The notes beneath the pieces are model-generated. The model was not told the origin of the DNA and made no database searches. It saw only the letters and a list, made by a program, of their open reading frames with translations. Below are positions 42,584-51,069 of a DNA stretch of 64,000 nt, piece by piece (position 1 is the first letter of the stretch; each line of letters begins with the position of its first letter). This stretch comes from Streptomyces sp. G-G2 (lineage in GTDB: Bacteria > Actinomycetota > Actinomycetes > Streptomycetales > Streptomycetaceae): the NCBI RefSeq assembly GCF_030063135.1, contig NZ_JASISO010000045.1:1-64000 (forward strand). Reading direction: 5' to 3'. A program made the position numbers and the translations under genes.

Positions 42584-43433
42584 GCAGCGCGTCCCGGGCG
42601 CTGAGCGCCTTGCCCGACGCGACGGCCTCGAGGAAGCCGTCCACGACCTGCTCGATCCCGCGCTGGCGGGCCACCGGCACCCAGTCCCCGCGCCGTCGCA
42701 CCGTGGGCTGGCCCTTGTGGTCGATGATCTCGGCGAGGTTGACCACCTGGCGCTTGGTGTCCTGCCCGGAGACCTCCAGGATCTCCTCGGTGGATCCGGA
42801 GAGGCGGTTCATGATGCCGAGCGCGGTGAACCCGGCCCCGGAGAGCTGGAGCACCACCTGGTGCATGAGGCCCTCTCGGACCACGGCCCGTACGTCGACG
42901 TGGTCGGCCTCGCCGGGCAGCAGGAAGCGCAGGGTGTCCACGACGTGGATGAAGTCGTCCAGGACCAGGGTGCGCGGATCCTCGGGCAGCCCGACCCGGT
43001 TCTTCTGGAGGATGATCAGCTCGCGCGGGTGGTCGGCGCACTGCGCGTAGCCGGGCGCGTGACGGCGGTTGAAGCCGACGGCCAGCGAGACCCCGTGCTC
43101 CTCGGCCAGTTCGACCAGGCGCCGGGACTCGGCGAACTCGTAGGCGAGCGGCTTGTCCACGTACGTCGCCACCCCGGCCTCCAGCAGCCGCGTGACGATC
43201 TCCGGGTGCACGGCGGTCGGCGCGTGCACGAAGGCGGCGTCGAGCCCCTCGGCGAGCAGGGAGTCGAGATCGGTGTGGCGGCGCGCGGCCGGAATGTGGT
43301 GCAGCTCCCCGATCCGGTCGAGGGTGGCCGCGGTCCGGGTCTGGAGGTGCAGTTCGACCCCCGGGCGGGCGGTGAGGACCGGCAGGTACGCCTTCTGCGC
43401 GATGTCGCCGAGTCCGATGCATCCGACCTTCAC
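42528..43433 (-). CDS. Gfo/Idh/MocA-family oxidoreductase
   Basis: A 301-residue NAD(P)-dependent dehydrogenase, often acting on sugars. KVGCIGLGDIAQKAYLPVL is the dinucleotide-binding loop; AFVHAPTAVHPEI and YVDKPLAYEFAESRRLVELA hold the EKP-type lysine (DKP here); GFNRRHAPGY and DDFIHVVDTLRFLL continue the family pattern. GTG 43433 is chosen over a longer ATG because GAGGAGG lies six bases before it. It overlaps lnt tail-to-tail. The substrate is unknown. Confidence 0.87.
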   Translation of the reverse strand: MKVGCIGLGDIAQKAYLPVLTARPGVELHLQTRTAATLDRIGELHHIPAARRHTDLDSLLAEGLDAAFVHAPTAVHPEIVTRLLEAGVATYVDKPLAYEFAESRRLVELAEEHGVSLAVGFNRRHAPGYAQCADHPRELIILQKNRVGLPEDPRTLVLDDFIHVVDTLRFLLPGEADHVDVRAVVREGLMHQVVLQLSGAGFTALGIMNRLSGSTEEILEVSGQDTKRQVVNLAEIIDHKGQPTVRRRGDWVPVARQRGIEQVVDGFLEAVASGKALSARDALLTHELCERVVLSALEQAS

Positions 43434-43517
43434 GGGGATCCTCCTCGTTTGTTCCATGTGGTACTGCTCGCAGCTTAATGCCTGGTGGGAGGCAGCCTGT
43501 TCAGCCAGTATCGGATC

Positions 43518-44039
43518 ATGAGTTCTCCTGCGACCGACCGTCCCGAACCCTCCACCACCGCCAACGAGCGCGACATGCTGGACGGGTGGCTCGACTTCCA
43601 CCGCGCGACCCTGGCGTGGAAGTGCGAGGGCCTCACCGACGAACAGCTGCGGCGCACGCCGCTGGCGCCCTCCGAACTGAGCCTGATGGGGCTCGTACGC
43701 CACATGTCGGAGGTCGAGCGGTACTGGTTCCGGGAGATCACCCTGGGCGAGGACCTGGAGGACCTGTACTGCACGGAGGACGACCCGGACGCGGAGTTCC
43801 ACGTCAGCGGACAGGACACCTGGGCCGAGGCGGAGCAGGTGTGGCGCGAGGAGATCGAGCGCGCGCGGCAGGCCTCGGCGGGCCGCTCGCTCGACGAGGT
43901 GTCGATCGGGCGCAGCGACCGCGGCGGCGAACAGTTCAACCTGCGCTGGGTCTATACGCACATGATCGAGGAGTACGCGCGCCACAACGGGCACGCGGAC
44001 CTGCTGCGGGAGCAGATCGACGGGGCGACGGGCGAGTAG
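43518..44039 (+). CDS. DinB-superfamily protein (DUF664, thiol-transferase-like)
   Basis: A 173-residue four-helix-bundle protein. MLDGWLDFHRATLAWKCEGL opens the bundle, LVRHMSEVERYWFREI carries the first metal-binding histidine and THMIEEYARHNGHADLLREQ the other two. This matches the Streptomyces DUF664/DinB proteins related to mycothiol-dependent transferases. CAGTAT six bases before ATG 43518 suggests a leaderless start; no Shine-Dalgarno is seen. It is divergent from the oxidoreductase gene by 84 bases. Confidence 0.8.
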   Translation: MSSPATDRPEPSTTANERDMLDGWLDFHRATLAWKCEGLTDEQLRRTPLAPSELSLMGLVRHMSEVERYWFREITLGEDLEDLYCTEDDPDAEFHVSGQDTWAEAEQVWREEIERARQASAGRSLDEVSIGRSDRGGEQFNLRWVYTHMIEEYARHNGHADLLREQIDGATGE

Positions 44040-44172
44040 CGGCGGACACGGGGCGGTGGACCGGGGGCCCCTGTGGTGCGCGGTGGCAACCGGCGCGCGG
44101 GTGTCACCCGTGCGGGGTGTATATCGCCCGCGGGTTTTCGCAACCGGGTCCCCGCACAGCAGAGTTGCGCGG

Positions 44173-44721
44173 GTGCATCCAACCCGAACCACGACGAAGC
44201 TGCTGCTCGGAGTCGCCTGTGCGGTCTCGGCCGTCTCCGGCTGTGTGAGTGTGAGCCCCCACGCGGCGCAGCCCGCCGGGGCCGCGTCGGCCGAGCCCCC
44301 GCCCCCGCGCAGCGATCCGCGCGCCGGCCCGGGAGCCGCCCCGGTGGTCGTCATGGCGCCCGCCCTGGAGGCGCTGAAGGCCGTACCGGCGGAGCGCGGG
44401 CGTCCGCAGGCCGCCGCGGGCGCGCCGGGCCACCGCGGCGCGCCGCCCCCTTCGGCCCGGGCGGACGCCGGGCCGGACCGGGCGGCGCCGCCGGTCCCCG
44501 ACATTCCGGAGCCGCTCCGGCAGCCGTCCGGGCCCGCCGTACGCCATCACGGGCGCGGGCACGGCGGCGAGGCCGAGGGGCCGAGGGCGGAGCTGGAGCG
44601 GCAGCTGGTGCCCGCCCTGCCGGTGCGGCCCGCCGATGTCTGCGCGCTGGGCCGCAGGCACGGCCGCTGGGATCCGGACAGCCCGGAGGCGCGGATCTGC
44701 GCGGGCGTGCGGGGCGGCTGA
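44173..44721 (+). CDS. Proline-rich putative lipoprotein
   Basis: A 182-residue protein from GTG 44173. The N-terminus is a signal peptide (KLLLGVACAVSAVSGC) ending in a lipobox-like VSGC, so it is probably a lipoprotein. The middle is proline/alanine/arginine-rich and disordered. The last 50 residues (PADVCALGRRHGRWDPDSPE, ARICAGV) hold two cysteines about 26 residues apart, which look conserved. The function is not recognised. The 21 bases over its stop codon recur 56 bases later. Confidence 0.6.
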   Translation: MHPTRTTTKLLLGVACAVSAVSGCVSVSPHAAQPAGAASAEPPPPRSDPRAGPGAAPVVVMAPALEALKAVPAERGRPQAAAGAPGHRGAPPPSARADAGPDRAAPPVPDIPEPLRQPSGPAVRHHGRGHGGEAEGPRAELERQLVPALPVRPADVCALGRRHGRWDPDSPEARICAGVRGG

Positions 44722-44777
44722 AGCTCGCCGCGGGCATACGGGCCGGCTGGCCGGTCGCGGGCGTGCGGGGCGGCTGA
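44701..44777. repeat. 21-base direct repeat over a stop codon
   Basis: The 21 bases at 44701-44721, including the stop of the lipoprotein gene, are repeated exactly at 44757-44777. They begin GCGGGCGTGCGGGG and end GCGGCTGA. Confidence 0.8.
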
Positions 44778-44835
44778 GGCCGGCCGCGGGACCCGCCGCC
44801 GGGTACGCCCCGGTCCCCCGGGCCCCGCGCCGGTC

Positions 44836-45357
44836 CTACGGCTGGCCGGGGAAGGGGCCCGGGCGTCCCTCGTCCGGGCCCGACCCGAGCCGCAGTTCGA
44901 GCCGCGAGATGGCCGCCCGTACGCCGTCCCCGTACCCGTCGTCGGAGAGCGCGCCGGTGGCCGCCCGGGCCCGGGCCAGGTGGATCCGGGCCGCCTCGGG
45001 GCGGCGGAGCTTGACGTAGTCGGCGGCCAGGTTCAGGTGCAGGGACGGGTAGAAGACGCGCACGGCCGAGTGCGGCTTGGGCAGGGGCAGGGTGATCGGC
45101 TCCTGCCGCAGCCCGTCGGCGGCGTGCAGCGCCCGCAGGTCCCAGGCCAGCTCGTCGGCCGGATCGTCCTGGGCGTCGGCCATGTAGTGCGCGAGGGTGC
45201 AGCGGTGGAGGGCGTCCCCCTCCTCGCCGATCTCCCGCCAGATGTCCCCGAGACGGTTGCGGGCCTCTTCCCGGTCCCCGGCGTGCAGCAGGATGATCGC
45301 CTGGCCGATCCTGGTCATGACGGCGTCCTCGGACGCCTCCTGCTGCTGCTCGGTCAA
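44836..45357 (-). CDS. TPR-like conserved hypothetical protein
   Basis: A 173-residue all-helical protein (RIGQAIILLHAGDREEARNR, DALHRCTLAHYMADAQDDPA, LHLNLAADYVKLRRPEAARI) in a tetratricopeptide-like pattern. TTG 45357 is supported by GGAGG six bases upstream; ATG 45318 is the alternative. It is conserved in Streptomyces as far as I recall, without known function. It lies 95 bases after the convergent end of ung on the same strand. Confidence 0.72.
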   Translation of the reverse strand: MTEQQQEASEDAVMTRIGQAIILLHAGDREEARNRLGDIWREIGEEGDALHRCTLAHYMADAQDDPADELAWDLRALHAADGLRQEPITLPLPKPHSAVRVFYPSLHLNLAADYVKLRRPEAARIHLARARAATGALSDDGYGDGVRAAISRLELRLGSGPDEGRPGPFPGQP

Positions 45358-45452
45358 CGCGGCCTCCGGCTTGCTGGGTCAGACCCGCTGCGGTCTGATC
45401 ATCCAGACGCTAGCCGCAGCCGCCCGCAATGCCGCCGAGGCGCGGTCACCGG

Positions 45453-46130
45453 TCAGCCCAGGTCCGGGATCCGCCAGTCGATCGGCTCATGGCCCTGGGC
45501 GGCCACGGCCTCGTTGATCTGCGTGAAGGGGCGGGAGCCGAAGAACTTCTTCGCCGACAGGGGCGAGGGGTGGGCGCCCTTGACGACGGTGTGGCGCTCC
45601 TCGTCGATCAGCGGGAGCTTCTTCTGCGCGTAGGCGCCCCACAGGACGAATACGGCCGGGTCGGAACGCTCGGCGACGGCGCGGATCACCGCGTCCGTGA
45701 ACTTCTCCCAGCCCTTGGCCTTGTGCGAGTTGGGCTCGGCCTCGCGGACGGTCAGCACCGCGTTGAGCAGCAGGACGCCCTGCTCGGCCCACGGCATCAG
45801 ATAGCCGTTGTCCGGGACGGGCAGGCCCAGCTCCTCCTTCATCTCCTTGTAAATGTTGCGCAGGGAGGGCGGGGTCCGGACCCCGGGCCGCACCGAGAAG
45901 CACAGCCCGTGGCCCTGGCCCGCGCCGTGGTAGGGGTCCTGACCGAGGACCAGTACTTTCACCTGGTCGAACGGGGTGGCCTCCAGTGCCGCGAAGACCT
46001 GCTCGCGGGGCGGGTAGACCGGCCCGTCGGCCCGCTCCTTCTCCACGAACTCGAGCAGTTCGGTGAAGTAGGGCTTGTCCAGTTCCTCACCGAGGACGGG
46101 CAGCCAGGATTCGGGCAGCAGCTGGGTCAC
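45453..46130 (-). CDS. ung: Uracil-DNA glycosylase
   Basis: A 225-residue family-1 UDG that removes uracil from DNA. GQDPYHG near residue 62 has the catalytic aspartate, LLLNAVLTVREAEPNSHKAKG contains the uracil-reading asparagine, and HPSPLSAKKFFGS near 187 is the DNA-intercalation loop. GTG 46130 is chosen because CGGAGG lies eight bases before it and the length then fits the family; a TTG at 46160 is less likely. Confidence 0.95.
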   Translation of the reverse strand: MTQLLPESWLPVLGEELDKPYFTELLEFVEKERADGPVYPPREQVFAALEATPFDQVKVLVLGQDPYHGAGQGHGLCFSVRPGVRTPPSLRNIYKEMKEELGLPVPDNGYLMPWAEQGVLLLNAVLTVREAEPNSHKAKGWEKFTDAVIRAVAERSDPAVFVLWGAYAQKKLPLIDEERHTVVKGAHPSPLSAKKFFGSRPFTQINEAVAAQGHEPIDWRIPDLG

Positions 46131-46230
46131 GTCGACAACCTCCGGTACGCGTTCGTGCAACTGCTCCAGAACTTACCGGCACCCACTGACAACGCCCCCG
46201 GCCGCCCACCCTTCAGCACCTGCCGTCCGG

Positions 46231-47814
46231 CTACCAGCTGGTCTTGCGGTACAGCTCCCACATCTGCATGGCGGTCTGCGGGTCCAGCGCCCGCTCCCCG
46301 CCCGCGATGTCCTCGCCCGCGGCGACGTACAGCTTGCCCTGCCACAGGGGCAGCAGGCGGACGTCCTCGGCGAAGATCTGCTGTGCCCGGTCGAAGTCCT
46401 GGGTGACCGCCGAGCGGTCGCTCTCGCGCCGGGACTTGGGCAGCAGCGTGGTGAGGATCTCCTGGTTCTCGTACGGCGTGCCGACCGCGTTCTCCTTGCC
46501 GACGAACGGCGCGATGAAGTTGTCCGGGTCCGGGAAGTCGGGGAACCAGCCGCGGCCGAAGACCGGGTACTCGCCGTTCTTGTAGCCCTCCTGGAAGGCC
46601 TTCCAGGGCTTGTTGCGCAGAGTGATCTTGAAGAGGCCGGTCGCGTCCAGCTGGCGCTTGATCTCCTCGAACTCCAGGGCCGTGGAGGAGCCGTAGCGGT
46701 CGGTGGTGTACCAGAAGGTCAGTTCCACGGGCGCGGTGATGTCCGCGTCCCGGAGGATCTTCTTCGCCTTGTCGGCGTTCGCCTGCCCGTAGCGGTCGTA
46801 GAAGGGCGTCTTGTGGCCGACGACCCCCTTGGGAACCATCGAGTACAGCGGTTCCGCGGTGCCCTGGTAGACCTTGGTGACGAGCGCGCCGCGGTCGATG
46901 ACCTGGGCGATGGCCTGGCGGACGGCAGGTTTGGCGACCGCGGGGTCCTTCGGGTTGAACACCAGGTAGCGGATCTCGGCGCCGACGTTGTCGACGACCT
47001 GGATGCCCGCGGCGTGCGACGCGGGGCTCTGCAGGTCCTTGATCTCGGCCGCGGAGAGACCGCGGTAGGTCGCGTCGATCTCCTTGCCCTTCAGGGCCCC
47101 GACCATCTTCTTGGAGTCCGTGAAGTAGCGGATGGTCACGCCGGTGTTGCGGCGCTGCGCGAAGCCCTGGTAGTTGTCGTAGTTCCCGAGGACCGCCTCG
47201 ACGCCCTCCTTGTAGGAGTCCAGCACGTACGGTCCGGAGCCGGTGACCTTGCCGTCGTCACGGACCTTGTTGGCCGGGTACTCCTTGGGCGCGACGAGCG
47301 AGGCGGCGGGCGAGCCGAGCACGAAGGGGAAGGTCGCGTCCGGGGTCTTCAGCTGGAAGACGACGGTCAGCGGGTCCGGCGTCTCGATGCGCTCCAGGCT
47401 GCCGAAGAGGTCCTTGGGGCCGACCTTGGAACCGATGGTCCGGATCCGGTCGAGGGAGTACTTGACGGCCTTGGCGTCGAGCGCCTCGCCGTCGGAGAAC
47501 TTCAGGCCCTTGCGCAGCGTGCACCGGTAGGCCTCGTTGGCGGCGTCGGTGAACTCGCAGCTCTGCGCGGCGTCCGGCTGCGGCTTGGTACTGCCCGTGG
47601 GAAATGCCAGGAGGGTCTGATAGACGTTCCGGTAAAGCTCCCAGGAGCCGTCCCAGGCCGCTGCGGGATCGAGGGTGCTCGGCGCACTCGTCGTACCGAC
47701 GGTGATTCTTTTCGACTGGTCGCCGCTCGAATCCGAAATCAGCCCGCAGCCGGCGAGCAGGGATATGGACGCAAGGGCCGCAGTGATCTGCAGGCATCTG
47801 GTCCGGTTGAACAC
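46231..47814 (-). CDS. Peptide ABC transporter substrate-binding lipoprotein (family 5)
   Basis: A 527-residue extracellular solute-binding protein of the DppA/OppA group. The signal ends with LLAGC, the lipobox. TVGTTSAPSTLDPAAAWDGS, CTLRKGLKFSDGEALDAKAVKYSL and FPDFPDPDNFIAPF are signature blocks of the family. GTG 47814 is selected since GAGGAG lies seven bases upstream. No permease or ATPase genes are adjacent, so it relies on components elsewhere or is an orphan binding protein. A 13-bp dyad lies upstream. It probably binds peptides. Confidence 0.9.
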   Translation of the reverse strand: MFNRTRCLQITAALASISLLAGCGLISDSSGDQSKRITVGTTSAPSTLDPAAAWDGSWELYRNVYQTLLAFPTGSTKPQPDAAQSCEFTDAANEAYRCTLRKGLKFSDGEALDAKAVKYSLDRIRTIGSKVGPKDLFGSLERIETPDPLTVVFQLKTPDATFPFVLGSPAASLVAPKEYPANKVRDDGKVTGSGPYVLDSYKEGVEAVLGNYDNYQGFAQRRNTGVTIRYFTDSKKMVGALKGKEIDATYRGLSAAEIKDLQSPASHAAGIQVVDNVGAEIRYLVFNPKDPAVAKPAVRQAIAQVIDRGALVTKVYQGTAEPLYSMVPKGVVGHKTPFYDRYGQANADKAKKILRDADITAPVELTFWYTTDRYGSSTALEFEEIKRQLDATGLFKITLRNKPWKAFQEGYKNGEYPVFGRGWFPDFPDPDNFIAPFVGKENAVGTPYENQEILTTLLPKSRRESDRSAVTQDFDRAQQIFAEDVRLLPLWQGKLYVAAGEDIAGGERALDPQTAMQMWELYRKTSW

Positions 47815-47861
47815 GTGCACGCTCCTCGATCGGCCAGGGGTGCGGCAGACCCTACCCCAGA

Positions 47862-47912
47862 GCCTCACGGAACCAATGAGCAGGTTCCGTGAGGCACTTG
47901 ACCGGTTCCGTG
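47862..47912. promoter_or_regulatory. 13-bp perfect dyad plus extra half site before the peptide-binding gene
   Basis: GCCTCACGGAACC and its exact complement are eight bases apart (47862-47895), and GGTTCCGTG occurs once more at 47904-47912. A minus-strand pair TTGGTT and TAGGGT (16 apart, 47876-47849) overlaps the dyad. It can be read as an operator of the peptide-binding gene or as terminator of the reductase genes. Confidence 0.6.
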
Positions 47913-47966
47913 CATATTCGATACGCATTTACCACCTGGCCGGAGGCTAATCCGTCCGGTTATCGG

Positions 47967-48728
47967 TCAGCCGACTCCGGCATTCAGAAAAATCCCACCG
48001 TCGACCATGAGGGTTTGTCCGGTAATCCATTCCGCTTGTGCGGAAGTGAGGAATGCGGCGGCCCCGCCGATGTCCGCGGGGACGCCGAGGCGCCCCAGCG
48101 GGTAGGCGGCGGCGGCCTCCTGCTCGCGGCCCTCGTAGAGCGCCTGCGCGAACTTGGTCTTGACCACCGCGGGCGCGATGGCGTTGACCCGGACCCCGGG
48201 AGCCATCTCGTGCGCGAGCTGGAGGGTCAGGTTGATCATCGCGGCCTTGCTCATCCCGTACGCCCCGATGAAGGGCGAGGCGGAGACGCCCGCGATGGAC
48301 GCGATGTTCACGATGGCGCCGCCGTGGTCCTTCTGCCAGGCGTGCCAGGTCCGCTGGGCGAAGCCGAGGGCCGAGATCACGTTCGTCTCGAAGACCTTGC
48401 GCGCCACCCCGAGGTCCAGGTCGGCGATCGGTCCGAAGACCGGATTGGTGCCCGCGTTGTTCACCAGGAAGTCGACGCGGCCGAAGGCCTCCATCGTCCG
48501 CTCGACGGCCACCGCCTGGTGGGCCTCGTCGTGCGCCTTGCCCGCGACCCCGATCACGCGGTCGGCCCCGAGCCGCTCGGCGGCCTCCTTGAGGGCGTCC
48601 TCGTTGCGGCCGGTGATGCAGACCCGGTCGCCACGGGCGACCAGGGCCTCCGCGACGCCGTAGCCGATGCCCCGGCTGGCTCCGGTGATCAGCGCGACCT
48701 TACCGCTGTCGATGCCGTTGTACGTCAT
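47967..48728 (-). CDS. SDR-family oxidoreductase
   Basis: A 253-residue short-chain dehydrogenase/reductase. VALITGASRGIGYG is the cofactor glycine motif, NNAGTNPVFG the NNAG motif, and SIAGVSASPFIGAYGMSKAA has the catalytic Ser and the YxxxK (Tyr-Gly-Met-Ser-Lys). The GGAAAFLTS and VDGG ending are standard. It lies 20 bases after the second SDR gene on the same strand, so both form one operon. It resembles 3-oxoacyl-ACP reductases. Confidence 0.9.
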   Translation of the reverse strand: MTYNGIDSGKVALITGASRGIGYGVAEALVARGDRVCITGRNEDALKEAAERLGADRVIGVAGKAHDEAHQAVAVERTMEAFGRVDFLVNNAGTNPVFGPIADLDLGVARKVFETNVISALGFAQRTWHAWQKDHGGAIVNIASIAGVSASPFIGAYGMSKAAMINLTLQLAHEMAPGVRVNAIAPAVVKTKFAQALYEGREQEAAAAYPLGRLGVPADIGGAAAFLTSAQAEWITGQTLMVDGGIFLNAGVG

Positions 48729-48748
48729 GACGTACGTCCTGCCTCTCG

Positions 48749-49510
48749 TCAGTTGAGGGGGCCGCCGGCCACGTACATGACCTGGCCCGAGACGAAGCCC
48801 GCGGCCTCGCCGGTGAAGAAGGCGATGGCGTTGGCGATGTCCTCGGGACGGCCGACGCGCTGGACCGGGATCTGGGTGGCCGCGGCCGCCTGGAACTCCT
48901 CGAAGCCCATGCCGATGCGGGTGGCCGTCTGCGCGGTCATCTCAGTGACGATGAACCCGGGGGCCACGGCGTTGGCGGTGACGCCGAACTTGCCCAGCTC
49001 GAAGGCCAGCGTCTTGGTGAAGCCCTGCAGACCCGCCTTGGCCGCGGCGTAGTTGGCCTGGCCGCGGTTGCCGAGCGCGGAGCTGCTGGAGAGGTTCACG
49101 ATGCGGCCGAACTTCGCCTCGACCATGTACTTCTGACAGGCCCGTGCCATCAGGAAGGCGCCGCGCAGGTGCACGTTCATGACCGTGTCCCAGTCGGTGT
49201 CGCTCATCTTGAAGAGCAGGTTGTCACGGAGCACGCCCGCGTTGTTGACGAGAACGGTCGGCGCGCCGAGCTCGCTAGCGACCCGCTCGACGGCGGCCTC
49301 CACCTGGGCGCTGTCGGAGACGTCGCAGCCGACCGCGAGGGCCTTGCCGCCCGCCGCCGTGATCGCCTCCACGGTGTCCTTGCACGAGGCCTCGTCGAGG
49401 TCGAGTACGGCGACGGCCCGGCCCTCGGCGGCCAGGCGCACGGCGGTGGCCGCGCCGATGCCCCGGGCCGCCCCGGTGACGATGGCGACGCGCTGCTCGG
49501 TGGTGGACAT
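48749..49510 (-). CDS. FabG-like 3-oxoacyl-ACP reductase (SDR)
   Basis: A 253-residue SDR. AIVTGAARGIGAATAVRLA is the cofactor loop, VNNAGVLRDNLLFKMSDTDW the NNAG region and SSSSALGNRGQANYAAAKAG the Ser/Tyr/Lys site. FabG reduces 3-oxoacyl groups with NADPH; this copy resembles FabG-like proteins for other chains, since the usual fatty-acid gene cluster is absent. GAGGAG eight bases before the ATG fixes the start. Two SDRs in series suggest oxidation/reduction of one acyl or steroid-like substrate. Confidence 0.9.
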   Translation of the reverse strand: MSTTEQRVAIVTGAARGIGAATAVRLAAEGRAVAVLDLDEASCKDTVEAITAAGGKALAVGCDVSDSAQVEAAVERVASELGAPTVLVNNAGVLRDNLLFKMSDTDWDTVMNVHLRGAFLMARACQKYMVEAKFGRIVNLSSSSALGNRGQANYAAAKAGLQGFTKTLAFELGKFGVTANAVAPGFIVTEMTAQTATRIGMGFEEFQAAAATQIPVQRVGRPEDIANAIAFFTGEAAGFVSGQVMYVAGGPLN

Positions 49511-49598
49511 GCTGGTTCTCCTCGCGCTTGGAATGCCCTGACGGCGGCGCCCCGATAGGTGAGCAACCGCTTAGTAGCTTCGGCTGAAGAGACGCTAG

Positions 49599-49641
49599 GA
49601 GCCCTGGCACCCGGTGTCAACGGCACCGGGCACCAGGGCTC
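49599..49641. terminator. 18-bp hairpin with two mismatches
   Basis: GAGCCCTGGCACCCGGTG pairs with the downstream arm in 16 of 18 positions, across a seven-base loop. It lies after the HipA/DUF3037 operon on the minus strand and upstream of the FabG-like gene. Confidence 0.7.
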
Positions 49642-49669
49642 ACGGGCAGTGGCCGGACGCGTACGCCGG

Positions 49670-50053
49670 TCAGAGCACCAGCAGGTCGAGCAGCCGGGCC
49701 AGCTCCGCCTCGGGGTCGGCCGTCAGTCCCGTGTGCACCGGACCCGGCTGTACGACGGTGCTGCGCGGGGCGATCAGCCAGCGGAAGCGCCGCCCGGGGT
49801 CGTCGCCCGCCGCCTGTCCGGCGGCCTCGCCGCCCGCGCACACGCCCGCGACCCCGCCCAGTGCCGCCCGTACCCCCGCCACGTCGGCCTTCGGGTCCAG
49901 CGCGAGGAGCTTGGCCTCGTCCAGGTGGACGCGCGCGGCGACGTAGGAGTGCGCCCGGCAGTAGAGGATGACGCCCGCGTTGAAACACTCACCGCGTTCC
50001 ACCCGGGGCACCACGCGCACCAGCGCGTATTCGAACACGTCCCGTTTGATCAC
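49670..50053 (-). CDS. DUF3037 protein, partner of HipA-like kinase
   Basis: A 127-residue protein (RDVFEYALVRVVPRVERGEC, FNAGVILYCRAHSYVAARVH) matching DUF3037, a small family almost always encoded after a HipA-like kinase. GTG 50053 overlaps the kinase stop by four bases. The function is unknown; one idea is a toxin-antitoxin-like partner. It has no membrane segment. Confidence 0.8.
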   Translation of the reverse strand: MIKRDVFEYALVRVVPRVERGECFNAGVILYCRAHSYVAARVHLDEAKLLALDPKADVAGVRAALGGVAGVCAGGEAAGQAAGDDPGRRFRWLIAPRSTVVQPGPVHTGLTADPEAELARLLDLLVL

Positions 50054-50889
50054 CGGTTGTCGCTCTTCCGATTGGGGGGCAGGGGGGTCAGACGATCGGC
50101 GAGCCAGCCGGGCGGGCCGCTGCGCGGCTTCACCTCGGCCTCCATGGTGATCCGCTCGTGGATGGTCGCGGCGCGCGGTGCCAGGGCCTCCACGTAGGCG
50201 CGGCGCAGCGCGTCGGTGGAGTCGAAGCCGGGCTCGTCGACCAGCCACTCGTCCGGCACGTCGGCGGCGACCTCGGTGAGCAGTTCCTCGGTGACCCGCG
50301 GTGCCAGCTCGGCGGCGGCGGCCGCGATGTCGGGGCCGACCGGCGCGAGGACGTGGTCGGAGGCGTTGTAGGGCTTGGCGGCGGCGGCCGTGGCGGTGGG
50401 CCAGTTGTGGTGCCAGATCATGGTGGCGCCGTGGTCGATGAGCCAGAGGTCACCGTGCCAGACCAGCGCGTTCGGATTGCGCCAGGACCGGTCCACGTTG
50501 TTGATCAGGGCGTCGAACCAGACGACGCGGCCCGCCTCGACCGGATCCACCTGGTAGGCGAGCGGATCGAACCCGATCGACCCGGGCAGGTAGTCCATCC
50601 CGAGGTTGAGCCCGCCGCTGGCCTTGAGCAGCTCCTGGACCTCCTGGTCGGGCTCGCCGAGCCCGATGACGGGGTCGAGCTGCATCTGGACCAGCTGCGG
50701 GACCCGCAGCCCCAACCGCTGGGCCAGCCGCCCGCAGATGACTTCGGCGACCAGGGTCTTGCGGCCCTGGCCGGCTCCGGTGAATTTCATGACGTAGGTA
50801 CCGAGGTCGTCGGCCTCGACGATCCCCGGGAGCGAGCCGCCCTCACGCAGCGGCGTGACGTAACGGGTCGCGATCACTTCTGTGAGCAT
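50050..50889 (-). CDS. HipA-family kinase
   Basis: A 279-residue protein with a HipA-like kinase domain. VMKFTGAGQGRKTLVAEVIC has the ATP-binding lysine region; NNVDRSWRNPNALVWHGDLW and LIDHGATMIWHHNW hold the catalytic asparagine/aspartate and DFG-like aspartate. HipA kinases of Gram-negatives phosphorylate tRNA synthetases; this actinobacterial type lacks the HipB partner and is paired with DUF3037 instead. The ATG has TAGCCT six bases before it (leaderless type). Confidence 0.8.
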   Translation of the reverse strand: MLTEVIATRYVTPLREGGSLPGIVEADDLGTYVMKFTGAGQGRKTLVAEVICGRLAQRLGLRVPQLVQMQLDPVIGLGEPDQEVQELLKASGGLNLGMDYLPGSIGFDPLAYQVDPVEAGRVVWFDALINNVDRSWRNPNALVWHGDLWLIDHGATMIWHHNWPTATAAAAKPYNASDHVLAPVGPDIAAAAAELAPRVTEELLTEVAADVPDEWLVDEPGFDSTDALRRAYVEALAPRAATIHERITMEAEVKPRSGPPGWLADRLTPLPPNRKSDNR

Positions 50890-50895
50890 TTCCCC

Positions 50896-50901
50896 AGGCT
50901 A
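50896..50901 (-). promoter_or_regulatory. -10 box TAGCCT, leaderless-type promoter of HipA-like gene
   Basis: TAGCCT on the minus strand lies six bases before the ATG at 50889. Confidence 0.45.
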
Positions 50902-51069
50902 TCCGGCGGCTGATCTTCGCATCCAAGGTATTCCCGAACGACTGCCCACCCCCGGGAACGCGGGCGATCAGACCTGGGGAGAATCTGGGGAGTTCCACAA
51001 CGATCTCCCTCGTACGAAGACATGGCCGCGGCCCCGCCCCCCCCTTCCCGGAAGGGCACCCCGGCGGGG

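Noticed and set aside
48000..49510. The two SDR genes as parts of a fatty-acid biosynthesis cluster
   Set aside because: No acyl carrier protein, ketosynthase or malonyltransferase gene is nearby.
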